From Suillus spraguei (Eukaryota; Basidiomycota; Agaricomycetes; Boletales; Suillaceae): DNA of 38,494 bases. The stretch lies in the NCBI GenBank assembly GCA_016800925.1, contig JABCPU010000563.1, forward strand, positions 1-38,494, in the 5' to 3' direction. Shown in pieces: positions 19,044 to 29,060 of the stretch. The position numbers and the translations under genes are program-made. Each line of letters begins with the position of its first letter. The first letter of the stretch is position 1. The notes below the pieces were generated by a model. It was not told where the DNA came from and searched no databases. It saw only the letters and a program-made list of their open reading frames with translations.

Positions 19044-20898
19044 TCATAGCCACTCCACAGTCTAAAAAATGAAATCAACCTTAACTCGGATGAGACAAAA
19101 TGACAGGACTTACAGCAGGGGGCTTCGAAGATATATCATAAGTGACACGATTGATCCCACTTACTTCGTTAGACGATATCCGACGCAAGACTTCGGGAGG
19201 GAACGCATACCTTGAAAATCAAGTTAGCATCGAACAGGACTAAAAAGTAAGACAAAACATACCAATCGGCAGTCATGAAGTCTTCCGACGTCACCGCCCT
19301 CAGAGCAATTACCTGTGTGATATGTTAAGGCAGTAAAAGAGTGTGTGTCGTCCTCCAAACCTGCTCGTATGTGCGCTTGTCATCCATCACGCCTAAAGCT
19401 TTCACCGGAAGCAAGATGGCCATGGCCTGGCTAATTTGATTGTAGAGGTTCGCCTTGCGGATCTCCTCGATATAAATATGATCCGCTTGTTGCAGGATCT
19501 TCACTTGTTCGCGTGTGACGGGACCCAAAATTCGAATGGCCAGACCAGGACCTGGGAAAGGATGACGTTGACCCAGAGGTGCTGGTATCGACAGAAGTCT
19601 CCCAAGTGCACGGACTTCATCTACGTAGAACGGTCAGTGTAATCAATAATATGGGATTCCACCATTCGAACCTTTGAAGAGCTCGCGTAGGGGTTCAATT
19701 AACTTCAACTTCATGTCCTTGAGAAGCCCACCGACATTGTGATGTGTCTTTATGGTTGCACTAGGGCCCTTAAAGCTGATGCTCTCGATGACATCTAGGT
19801 ATAGCGTTCCTTGCAACAGCCATTCAATCTTCCCCTTTGCCTCCGCTCCATTCTCTTTCTTCTCGGCAGCTTCCTCGATCTTCGACGCTTCTGTCTCGAA
19901 AAAAACGTTGATGAACGTGTTCCCAATAATCTTACGTTTTTGCTCCGGATCTTCGACACCATGAAGTCGGGAGAGGAAGAGCTCAGAGGCATCCACCACG
20001 GTCAGGTTGACGCCAAGATCTTTATTCAGCATGTCGTTGACTTGTTGTGCTTCGTTCAAACGAAGCACGCTGTTGTCCACCATGATTGCATGGAATCTGG
20101 TATGCGAGTAAGATATAAGTTATGAAAAGAACGTAGGGGCGCACCTGTCGCCGATTGCTTCGTGCATTAACTTGGCTGCAACAGTGCTGTCGACGCCTCC
20201 GCTGACTGCGCCGATCACACGTCCTTTCGGACCACATATCTCGCGGATGCGAACGATTTCCTTGCCAATAAATTCCTCCTGCAATCACTGTGAACATGAC
20301 AATAAACGTAGCACCGTGATTACTTCACCATTGTCCAGTTTGGTCGGCATTGGCATATATTCAACACAAATCGACCAATGAGCTGCCTTCCCTGCGGTGA
20401 ATGTGTCACCTCTGGATGGAACTAAATGCCATAAATCGACTTGGAGTTATGTGCGATGGCGGCATAGGGAGCGGTGTTTGTCCGTCAGATGACATGGAAG
20501 TCAGGAGGCATAACAGACAGTTGATCTCCGTGTGACATCCAGACCTTATCGCAAGTCAACTTGGCTTATGACAGACGAAACGAAAAACACGCACTTGCAT
20601 CTGATCGCCGAGTCTTCGAACAGGGCATCGACGGAGTTTCCAGATCCACTGAACCTGCTAATCTGAACCTCTGCAAGCCCGTATTAGCGATGATCGCATT
20701 TTGCTACCTGTCCCTTATAATTACAGCAGCGCTCCATCCTGCGTGAGTTAGTGTCCACCATGATGCTCGAGAAAACCAGACCTGGAGGCCATAACAGATA
20801 CCAAGGATAGGAACACCCAGAGTGTAGATACCAGGGTCCGCGTGAGGTGCATCGTCGTCGTACACAGAGTATGGAGATCCGGAAAGGATGATCCCTGG
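19044..20898 (-). pseudogene. GMP synthase, glutaminase half disrupted
   Basis: Converts XMP to GMP with glutamine and ATP. The C-terminal half is clean: [37 protein letters not shown] (PP-loop SGGVDS), [48 protein letters not shown], then the dimerisation domain to TVEWL and TGA at 19046-19044, all joined by in-frame GT-AG introns. The N-terminal class I glutamine amidotransferase half starts abruptly at [17 protein letters not shown] (20898), missing the first exon or exons. It keeps the GICYGLQ catalytic Cys and HPEV residues but has stops at 20686-20684, 20487-20485 and 20424-20422 and a one-base frameshift near 20610. Upstream sequence is tandem-repeat DNA. A working copy must exist elsewhere in the genome. 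Confidence 0.85.
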
Positions 20899-20899
20899 A

Positions 20900-21060
20900 A
20901 TTTTGCGTCAGAAACGCGTTTCCAGTGAGAGCAGGGACGGTTTCCTTTTGAGAGCAGGGACGCAGGGACGGTTGCCTTTCTGGAGAAAGGAAGCAGGGAC
21001 GCAGAGACGGTTACGACAGCGAGAGCAGGGACGGTGTGGTTCCGAGCCGATGAATCGCGA
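20900..21060. repeat. Short GAGCAGGGACGG-type direct repeats
   Basis: At least five imperfect copies of an AGCAGGGACG(G/C) word with spacers, sitting where the missing 5' exon of the GMP synthase copy should be. Confidence 0.6.
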
Positions 21061-21173
21061 GCCAACAAACCTTGAAACGCATAGGTTTGGTTGTAGATAA
21101 GTTGGGAGCTCATGAAGTCACAGATCCACATGAAATATCAAAATGACCACAAGAATGCTGCGCGTTACTTGAA

Positions 21174-21348
21174 ACCTGCAGAGGCAGCTTTAAGTACCGC
21201 AGAAACGGCATGAGGACCTGCGGAAGCAGCTTTTAAGTACCGCAGAAACGGCATGAGGACCTGCAGAAGCAGCTTTAAGAACCGCAGAAACGGCATGAGG
21301 ACCTGCAGAAGCAGCTTGAAGTACCGCAGAAACGGTATTGAAACCTGC
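21174..21348. repeat. 42-bp tandem repeat, four copies
   Basis: Units start ACCTGC(A/G)GAAGCAGCTT and end CCGCAGAAACGGCATGAGG, at about 21174, 21216, 21259 and 21301, with a partial fifth ACCTGC. Unit lengths are 42 or 43 bp. Confidence 0.9.
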
Positions 21349-21600
21349 TTAACGTTCGTCACGTAGGCCAGTATCAGCGTCGATGAGTTGGACACGTGCG
21401 AAATAGCCGGTGATAAAACTCGAGACTGATGAGCGTTGGCGCTCATCAGAAAACTCAGAGGCATAGGTTGGCGCCAGGCAGGATTTGATGAGCGTTAACG
21501 CTCATCAGGCTGGTCAAGCATTAGCGCTTGGCGTAGGCAGGATAACAAGAAGAATAGACAAACGTTAACGTTCGTCATGTAGGCCAGTATCAGCGTTGAG
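21349..21600. repeat. Palindromes with flanking direct repeat
   Basis: 21486-21507 is a perfect 22-bp palindrome (TGATGAGCGTT and its complement). 21426-21449 is a 10-bp stem of the same arm sequence with a TTGG loop. A segment AACGTTCGTCA(C/T)GTAGG, continuing CCAGTATCAGCGT, occurs at about 21352 and again at about 21566, bracketing both. No gene is seen. Confidence 0.8.
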
Positions 21601-21694
21601 TACTATGACTAATCATGGCACGTGACTATGGCAAGCTTTGCATTTACCAAAACAACGCGCAAACAACGCGTCACCTTCTTAAGTGTGACATCAT

Positions 21695-22128
21695 TCAGAG
21701 GGCTTCGATGGTTTTGACGGTGTCCTTGGCGTCGGGCCTTCTGTCTTGTCACGTGGCACCATGATTCTATGACGATCCTGACATTGAACATTCTGACACT
21801 GTCTTTTTCCAGCCCTATGCTGGCTCACAGGAAGAAACCGCTGGACAAGTCACCTTCGGTAGAACTGACAATACCTTGCACATCCATGATATTACATACA
21901 CGTAAGCCACCTCAGTTCCTAGATCAATCCAGACTGATAGCAATTGCTTTGTTTCAGTCCTATCACCGACATCTGGCCTACATCGAAATATTGGGATATT
22001 AATCAGAGCATCACATACGGCACTACAGTGACCAGACCGATCTTAGAAAATGCTGTTGGTATTGTCGATTCTTGCTACACCCTTATTGGGATTGCCACCG
22101 GTGTGTATCCACTGGAGTGCAGCGAGTG
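21695..22128 (+). pseudogene. Pepsin-like aspartic protease, C-terminal part with altered active site
   Basis: The plus strand reads GFDGFDGVLGVGPSVLSRGT, HSDTVFFQPYAGSQETAGQVTFGRTD and HIHDITYT. After an intron (GTAAGC...TTTCAG, about 21901-21957) it reads PITDIWPTSKYWDINQSITYG and AVGIVDSCYTLIGIATG. Order and spacing match polyporopepsin-like proteases, where the last block holds the second catalytic motif DTGTT. Here it is DSCYT, so catalysis would be lost even if expressed. A TGA and frame change follow SRGTMIL, the N-terminal lobe with the first DTG is absent, and the frame stops soon after the second motif (ending LECSE). Confidence 0.7.
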
Positions 22129-22430
22129 ATAATGGTCTAATTAGCGTTCGATAGAGGCGCAAAATCTCCTTCCATATCAGGTGTTCAGCCATCGCCAAAG
22201 CACTGCCACTGGCGGCAGCCTGGGGCTAGCCTGTAGGCTTCACACGGCCTAGTGTTGGCTTGCCACTGGCGGTAGAAACACTGGGGTGAAGTCAGCAACG
22301 TGGCGTGAGAGCCTTTCCAGGAGCTGCCGGACCACTCTGGTTCCAGTTTTGCTGATGGCCCCTTGTTGTACAACTCTCAAGTAAACACGAAACAACTAGG
22401 TCTAATATTCTAGGCCAGGGAGTGAGGGGC
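22129..22430. repeat. Inverted third copy of nuclease-gene flank
   Basis: 22285-22402 is the reverse complement, with few changes, of the segment seen at about 6577-6695 and 24576-24685 (landmarks GGTGAAGTCAGCAACGTGGC, GAGCTGCCGGACCACTCTGG, CAACTCTCAAGTAAACACGA). It is closer to copy A because it keeps the GGCCATCAGCAAAAC segment lost from copy B. A GCCACTGGCGG(C/T)AG word is repeated just outside it. Confidence 0.82.
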
Positions 22431-22870
22431 GGACTCCAGATGCGCGCCTGCGCCATAGAGGGTGCGCGCCAGCCAAATGGGAGTGCGCAGCGCGCGCCTG
22501 CGCCATAGAGGGTGCACGCCAGCCAAATGGGAGTGCGCGCCCAGCCAAGAAAGTTCTTCGGAGTCATTGTGGGACCATGGATCGCATAAGCGACCCCCCG
22601 CGGGAACATTTCCTAAAATAGACATCCGGACCAAAAGCAGACCTTTGGTAGAGTCCGTCCATGGTCATGGGACCTTCCCATGACCTCGTCTGACGGAGAT
22701 ATTCGCAAAATACTTGAAAAACATTGGCGTGTTTTCATATGAGCAGTGGCACGCCAGCCAAAAGTAAGTGCGCGTGCGCTGCACCTAAGAGAGCACGCCA
22801 GCCACAAGTGAGTGCGCGCCAATCATGTCATGGTGTATGCACTGTGGGAATATTTCCAAAAATAGATGAC
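22431..22870. repeat. GC-rich CACGCCAGCCAAA-type repeats
   Basis: Two near-identical copies of a roughly 57-bp unit (GCGCGCCTGCGCCATAGAGG...GCCAGCCAAATGGGAGTGCG) at 22441-22545 are followed by looser copies at 22748-22830. A GGGAA(C/T)ATTTCC(T/A)AAAATAGA word occurs at about 22601 and 22846. No coding function is recognised. Confidence 0.75.
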
Positions 22871-23690
22871 AATCAACCAAGCCTATTAAAGCTTATGAAA
22901 AATGGTCCATCACAAGTATCAACACCATCATCAAAACCATAGAAGTAGCCATTAGAGCGAGCTGTAATTTGGCTTAATTTCAGCAAAGTGTGCAAGTGAC
23001 ACATAGTGTTAATGACTGAACATGTCCCTAATGCTAAAAGCATGTCCTTTTCTGACACTAAAGTACTAGTGCTGCTGTGGTCTGGTCCTGAACCAAGAAA
23101 TGGACCGGATGCGAGCTCAGTATGAGCGCCATGGAGTGTGATACCGGTGTAGCCATTGTTCTCCTTTCCTCATCATCAACATCCTCATCATGATTAGACT
23201 CAATTGCAGCATACATAGAGCATATCAGAATTGACATTCTCAGAATCTGTTCAATCAACAGGGCTGTTCTCATCGGTAACACGAAAAAATCCTTTCAGTG
23301 ATGATATGTTTCTAGGGGGTCTTGAGCGCATGCAAACTATAAACAGCACCTTCAAGTCAGATGGTACAGGACCTAAGGCCGTATAGAATTTAGGGTTCAA
23401 CATCAAAAGAAACACAAGGGAGCACACCACCTTATATAAAATGTGCCATGAGTCTGGATATCGGGTGAGATGTGCGAGTGTGTTCTGTCTCAAGCATGCA
23501 TCTCAACAGATTCTGCCCACAACCTGTTCTCACTGGGACTGAGTACCGAGGTCTGATTACATTGTCTAGTTTTTACAGTGCATACAAAAGTGGTATCAAG
23601 AAACCAATCATTACAGTAAAACCACGAACAGCTGGAAGACTCAGGTCAAATTTCGGACGAAAGAATTTTTAGAGACACACCCATGACGTA
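22871..23690. other. No recognised gene
   Basis: Minus-strand ORFs 23282-23058 and 23493-23251 are of ordinary length and show no recognised motif. No splice structure ties them together. Confidence 0.35.
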
Positions 23691-23692
23691 AG

Positions 23693-24492
23693 TCAGACAA
23701 CGAATGTCTGCCAATGCTCCTTTGCAAGTGCTTTGAATGTGAGAAAATGCTCAAAAGCAACGCGCCTATACTCCGGCGTCTCCATGCCTTCGCTGATTCG
23801 ACGGTTTTGCCCTAAAGAGGTGACACATTTCACGACCATTGTTTTAGCTTCGGGATACTGGCCAGTGCAACCGCATTGCTGAGCGCTTCGGTGACAGGGA
23901 CGAGATAGAAGATAGGTCGAGTGCCAACCATAGTGATGCATGGAATAGTCATGGCATCAAGGAGGGGACGTGATCTGAGGATCTGTTTCTCATTGTTGTA
24001 TTGATACGCGGCAATCGCTTCTGCAATGACTTGTGGTTCAGATAAGACCTACTGAATATGATTTTGTCCTCTTGCAAAACAAGCAAGATCATCGATCGCG
24101 GATAGACACACATCTGTTTCGGCAACACGCTGGTTATCGCCACAGATCCGTAGTGGGTTATTATGACGTGCGGTGAGGATTAAGCCACGTTCAACAAAGC
24201 CGAGTATCTGAAGAGTTTTCTGAGCAAATGCGTCAATGAAACTTTCTCGAGTGGCATTGGTAGCCAGGTCAAGATGGCCTAGATATTCGAAAACGGCATC
24301 TGAGATATTCTCGTCATCAAGGCTGGAATTAAGGAGGGATGGATCTACACCCTCCAAGGGTGTTCCATGGTCTTGACGAAAAAACTGTTCAGGCGACTGA
24401 GGCGTGACAGTGATGTTGTATGCCATGAGATCGTTGAAAGTCCAATCACTACCAGACTTTGCAGACCGGATGAGGCGAGCACCGTCAACCAT
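23693..24492 (-). pseudogene. PD-(D/E)XK-like protein of unknown role, copy B
   Basis: Paralogue of 5890-6490. The 147-residue frame 24492-24049 has a better N-terminus than copy A (MVDGARLIRSAKSG before DWTFNDLMAYN) but a five-base deletion just after AETDVC shifts the frame, so the D-D-K half is read in the next frame. The 3' part lost from copy A is present: MTIPCITMVGTRPIFYLVPVTEALSNAVA, a further one-base shift, GQYPEAKTMVVKCVT, SLGQNRRISEGMETPEYRRVAFEHF, ending at 23693. Taken together the two copies outline one protein of roughly 270 residues or more. Both copies are non-functional as they stand. Confidence 0.6.
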
Positions 24493-24924
24493 TTGCGATG
24501 CACCTTTTAGGAGGGAGATCAGAGGAATATTTAGAACCCTATGATATTGATGAGCGAAGCTCTCTCACCTAAGACCTAGTTGTTTCATGTTTACTTGAGA
24601 GTTGTGCAACAAGGGGAATCAGAGTGGTCCGGCAGCTCCCGGGAGGACTCTCACGCCACGTTGCTGACTTCACCCTCACAAGTATGACGCATTGTCATAG
24701 GTTGTCTTACAGGACTCTCATCAGACCTGTGAATGCGTCAATTTTATCAAAAACTATTCGGAGACCAAGAATTCTTGAGTTTTAATAAGCTGTTGCTTTA
24801 TTGAGCGTCTTAAGCTTATACTATCATTACAGGGAGCAGACTCCGAAAGAACGTCACCTCGGGAACAACAGATACGATTCAAAAGTACAATGACGTCTTC
24901 GATAGGCTTATGCAAAGCTTCTGG
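23867..24924. repeat. Segmental duplication, copy B, left block
   Basis: Direct repeat of 5864-6913, 18.0 kb away. At 24925 the sequence passes straight into XRN1 (GEGENKIMEYIR), with no trace of the 900-bp interval that separates the blocks in copy A. Confidence 0.92.
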
Positions 24925-27900
24925 CCCAGGTGAAGGTGAAAACAAGATCATGGAATACATTCGACTATCGAGAGCACAGCCTGATTATAACCCAAACGTG
25001 CAGCATTGTTTGTACGGTCTTGATGCCGATCTCATCATGCTTGGCCTTCTGCGTCATGATCCGCTCTTCTGTCTCTTGCGAGAGGAAGTAGAGTTCGGGC
25101 CTGTTGCTAAGAAGAAGGCCAACATCAGGTATTTTGTAGTTTTTGTGCATAGGCAAATCAACTGAACGTCAGCGCAAGTCTGGAGAACCTCAACTTGAGT
25201 CTACCTTCTGCATCTTTCGCTGATGCGGGAATACCTGGACCTCGGGTTTCGTGATATAGAAGATATTCTCACATTTGATTATAGCCTAGAGTCATCAATG
25301 ACTTCATTCTACTGGCCGTTTTTGTCGGAAATGGTTTTCTACCTAATCTTCCAGATTTACACATCCACGAGAACGGACTGGAGCGCTTGTTTGATGTGTA
25401 CAAGAAGGTCTTGTCATCGTTGGCTAAGTCCTGAATTTCATTTCGTCGCACATTGGCTTACCATTTCAGATAATTACATAAATGAGGGCGGGGTCATTAA
25501 TACTAAGCGAATGCAGATCGTCCTGGACGAAATGACTATATGGGAGCGAAAGATCTTCGAGAAAGAATATGTGGACTCGAATTGGTTCAAAGGAAAGCGG
25601 AGCAAACACGTAGAAGAAATGGAACTTGTGCGCAAGCGTGCTAAGCTTGGTACAGTTGTCCATTCTTCCTGTCGACAACTAACAATTAGTCCATGTTAGT
25701 TCTTATGTGCCCTCAACAAGACATTTTTGATCAAGTACAGCAGTTTGTATTGCAAAACCGCAGAAAACCCCCACAGCACCGTACTGCAGCCCTGACAATG
25801 CCTAATACATTTCCCGCTCGGGAACGGAAGTTCATCAGCACCCTGGCGGAGGAGTTGCATCTGTTGGTTACATGGGATGAGTACGATGAGGAGGATCAAA
25901 ATCTTGTCTCATGGTGGCTCCCAGGATTTTTGGACGAACCCTTGGCAGAAACTGATCCAGAGCAGGCTAACGGAGACGGGGCGAGTGGGAAGATGTGGAG
26001 GAAGAAGATGAAGAAGAAGAAGGTAGGGCTGCAGTAGATCGAGTGTTGAAGAAATTCGACAAGGCACCTGTGGTGGATGATGAAGAAGGTGGGGGTTTTG
26101 ACGCATGACATGAACAATCCATCAACGACAAAATGTCCAAATGGAAGAGAGGATATTACAAGGTGCGTCCTTGTATACTGTTCGTCAGACCAACCGGTTG
26201 CACGGCAGGAGAAACTTGGAATCTCTTATGATGACCCTAAAGAGATGGACGACTTGATATACCGCTATGCAGAGGGTCTACAATGGGTTATGCACTACTA
26301 TTACAGTGGGATTGCCTCCTGGGGCTGGTTTTACAATTACCATCATGCCCCGCGGATATCTGGTACTTTTTACATTCCCTGTCTTCATTGTGCTATGTTC
26401 ACATTTTCTTCAAGATCTACGCGACCTTGGTGACAAGTCGTTCATGTTCGAGCTGGGTAAACCTTTCCGTCCTTTCGAACAACTGATGGGCGTCCTCCCG
26501 TTCGCAAGCATGGAACATATTCTGATAGCATATCAAGTATGTTCAGTGGCCTGTGTCATGCATTAGACTAATCAACCATAGGACCTCATGCACGATCCAA
26601 ATTCACCGATATTGGACTTTTACCCTCTTGAATTTGAGCAAGACTTAAATGGAAAGAAGCAAGACTGGGAAGCAATCGTTAAGATTCCCTTTATTGATGA
26701 GCAGCGGCTGTTACGAGCAATGAAATGTGAGTAGCAAATTCCGCTTTTTGGTTGTAGTTCGTCATCGTCCCATGTGTGCAGCTCGAGAACATAGGTTGAC
26801 CCCAGAGGAACGCCGCCGCAATGGGTTTGGAACCAGCACCAACTTTATCTTCAGTCCTGGAGAGTCCACAGTCTATCCTTCATCGTTACCGAATTTATTC
26901 CCTTCTATATATCGTTGCACATGTAAGATGGAATCCTTCGACCTTCCAACTCTTGATGGACTCCATCTCGTCCCTGGACTATGCGAAGGTGTATGCCTCG
27001 GTGCAAAAGCTTTCGCTGGATTCCCTTTGTGGGTACATTACCCCACACAGCACAACTAGGCTTTCACGGTGTCAATGTACACGGTTCGTTCCGAAAGCCG
27101 CAACAAGTCAATGGCAGTTCACATACAAAATGCTCACGAAAACCGCAAGGTAGAGGATATCGCCCAGGAAATGGTTGGCAAACGCACTTTCATCGGTTGG
27201 CCTTTCTTGCAAGAAGGGCTGGTCACGGCCGTGTCCGATTCATTGTTCAAGTACGAGAAGTTGGTACTCCGGCGAAGGTTGTTTCCAATCCGCATTCCCA
27301 TCAGAGCTTGAGCCATTGGAAGGGCAAAGCTGAGCGGATTGAGATACTATATTCGAAGAGATGTGGAGTGATCATTGATGACGTTGATGTCCTGGTGCAC
27401 GTCCGTCCACTAAAATGTGCGTGCTGGTACTTTATGGACGTTCACTCTTTACACATTCGTGCAGGTTTGAAACGCTTAGAATCAGGCGCATTGGTTAAAA
27501 ACTACGAAGGACCCGAAAAAGAACTCGAACAAGCCGTCCAGATGGTCATTTCAGAAGTCGCATCCGAAGATCCCAGGTTCCGGATGCTCCACCTCTGTCG
27601 GAGGATTTCCTGACGGAACGAACATTTTCTTCCTTGGCGAACACGCGTATGGTGTGGCTGCCCAGGTGTCTTCAACTACTGACAGCGCTTTGTCTGTTGT
27701 TCTGGCAGTATGTCACAATGCCCTACCACAATTTATCTTTCTAAATGATCTCGTAGTTCTTCCTTTCAGATAAAATGGAGAATAACAAGTTCAAGATTAT
27801 TGTTGATAGTCGTGTTTCACAGCACTACTTGCCATCGTTTAAAACAGCTTCCACAATCGGAATGTCACCCAGAGCACTCTCCAAAATCATGTCAAGCTTC

Positions 27901-27938
27901 ATGGTTCCCTCCGATCATCAAAAGAACAATCTCGGACT
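24925..27938 (+). pseudogene. 5'-3' exoribonuclease 1 (XRN1) fragment, copy B
   Basis: Extends further 5' than copy A: GEGENKIMEYIRLSRAQPDYNP, then HCLYGLDADLIMLGLLRHDP with the metal-binding DAD, LLREEVEFGP, an intron, REYLDLGFRDIED, the LPDLHIHENGLERLFDVYKKVL region, then VINTKRMQIVLDEM leading into EYVDSNWFKG, from which it parallels copy A. The N-terminal ~170 residues are missing. Lesions: stops and frame changes near 25430-25480, a frameshift in the acidic linker (about 25980), the same breaks near 27030 and 27090 as copy A, a 13-bp deletion near 27270 and an 8-bp deletion near 27580. Homology ends at CTCGGACT (27938), about 210 bp before a transposon end. Retained introns rule out retroposition. 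Confidence 0.88.
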
Positions 27939-28077
27939 CTCAGTGTCCTTGTAACGGACAATGCGAAAATAAGGTCACTGTCATGCTCTAGCAGGCTCTT
28001 GTGTTTTTTAGAGGCAGGAATAATAGTTATAAATGGCATAATGTTACAGGGAATGTGAGCGTATATGTACAACGAGC
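27939..28077. other. Unassigned sequence joined to XRN1 copy B
   Basis: Replaces the continuation of XRN1 and leads into the Tc1-like terminal repeat. It may be the interior of a deleted element. No coding signal is seen. Confidence 0.4.
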
Positions 28078-28150
28078 TAAATTTCACTAAGTCCAACATT
28101 TCCTAATTGAACGAAAATTTCACGCCACTGCCATCCTTTATGCAAAGAGC
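28078..28150 (-). mobile_element. Tc1/mariner end remnant
   Basis: Reads TTTCACTAAGTCCAACATTT, CCTAATTGAACGAAAATT and GCCACTGCCATCCTTTATGC, then AAAGAGC: the same terminal repeat as 13535-13607 with several substitutions. The last bases before the TA are mutated (GAGCCACG instead of GAGCTGTA). No partner arm in opposite orientation was found nearby. Confidence 0.8.
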
Positions 28151-28670
28151 CACGCAGTCAGAAGGCAGTCAATGATCAGTGCGACACTTGAACTGACCAA
28201 AACAATTTGAAATTTGCAGGTGTTGCTTGCTCTGGGAGATCCACAAAACCAAAGAGGTTCTTCCGTTGTTGTGGAGTATCGGTCAAGTGGCAGTGGAAAG
28301 GCTTAGAGCACGCACAAGTAATTTACGAGAGGACAGCGGGCCGACAGCTGTAAGGTCAAGTCGACATTGATAACGACATTTTAGAATTGAGCATCCCTAT
28401 GACATATGTCATCCTTCACATGCTACATGCTATGCAACTCTCGTTATTCATACTGTCACTCATTCAATTTTCATACCCCTTTTTCTCTCCATTCTACTTT
28501 ATCTTGTCAGTTGCAACGCCACTTCCTTGTGCCTCCGTTTTCACATAATCATTCGGCCTATCCATACCCGAGGACCCTTACCGTTTCGCAGTATAAGTAA
28601 CTCATGTGCAGTCCCTGGGAGCAGCAGCCAAGTGAATTCTATCCGATTCACTTTCCCCTTCAAACTCATC
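28151..28670. other. No recognised gene
   Basis: ORF 28406-28600 is rich in H, S, F and L, typical of C/T-rich leader sequence upstream of a fungal start codon. It is best read as the 5' flank of the gene starting near 28672. Confidence 0.35.
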
Positions 28671-28671
28671 C

Positions 28672-29060
28672 ATGGCAGCCCCTATGGTAAGTCGTCCTTC
28701 GATATTGTTGCACAGCAATCAATCAAACAAAAATTAAATTTGACGCTAAAGCAGCCTTCTGAGCTTCTTCCCATAGCCGGTATCAATGAAGACATTACCA
28801 GACCTCAGACGCTCCAAGCAGTTTATTTGGAACTTCGAAGGGAAAAAGAAGAAAATGCGGCACTGAAACAATTGATGTGGCAGCTCATAACGGAGCATAA
28901 TAAGTTAGTAGCAGCCCTTGCTGGACTGGCTCAGTCTTGCCGTCCTGTATGTTTTATTTTTTCTACTTCAAGTTACATATCGTTCATTAAATGCCAACAT
29001 TAGTGGGTCTAGTAGTGCTTCGTTTCCTGCCCAACGGAACCCACCGGCAGTCAGTCTTTG
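28672..29060 (+). CDS. Small putative coiled-coil protein
   Basis: ATG at 28672 (MAAPM) is followed by a clean intron (GTAAGTCG...CTAAAG, 28687-28750) and QPSELLPIAGINEDITRPQTLQAVYLELRREKEENAALKQLMWQLITEHNKLVAALAGLAQSCRP in short segments. The block ELRREKEENAALKQLMWQLI has heptad spacing of hydrophobics and looks like a leucine-zipper-type coiled coil. After a second donor (GTATGT at 28948) the acceptor is unclear: one choice gives a short tail with a stop near 29060. It converges on the aspartic protease pseudogene on the other strand. No homologue is recognised. It could be the 5' end of a truncated gene. Confidence 0.4.

Noticed and set aside
19660..19690. tRNA B-box-like GGTTCGAA on the minus strand
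   Set aside because: It is the splice donor side of a GMP synthase intron. No A box or cloverleaf can be formed around it.
23058..23493. Minus ORFs as one gene
   Set aside because: No splice sites join them in frame and no motif is recognised.
7851..27938. XRN1 and other fragments as processed (retroposed) pseudogenes
   Set aside because: Introns with GT-AG borders are retained and no poly-A tracts or cDNA-type ends are seen.
7851..27938. Repeat-induced point mutation as the cause of divergence
   Set aside because: Many differences between copies are C/T transitions, but a 610-bp tract is unmutated and indels are common. I could not compute dinucleotide bias, so no claim is made.
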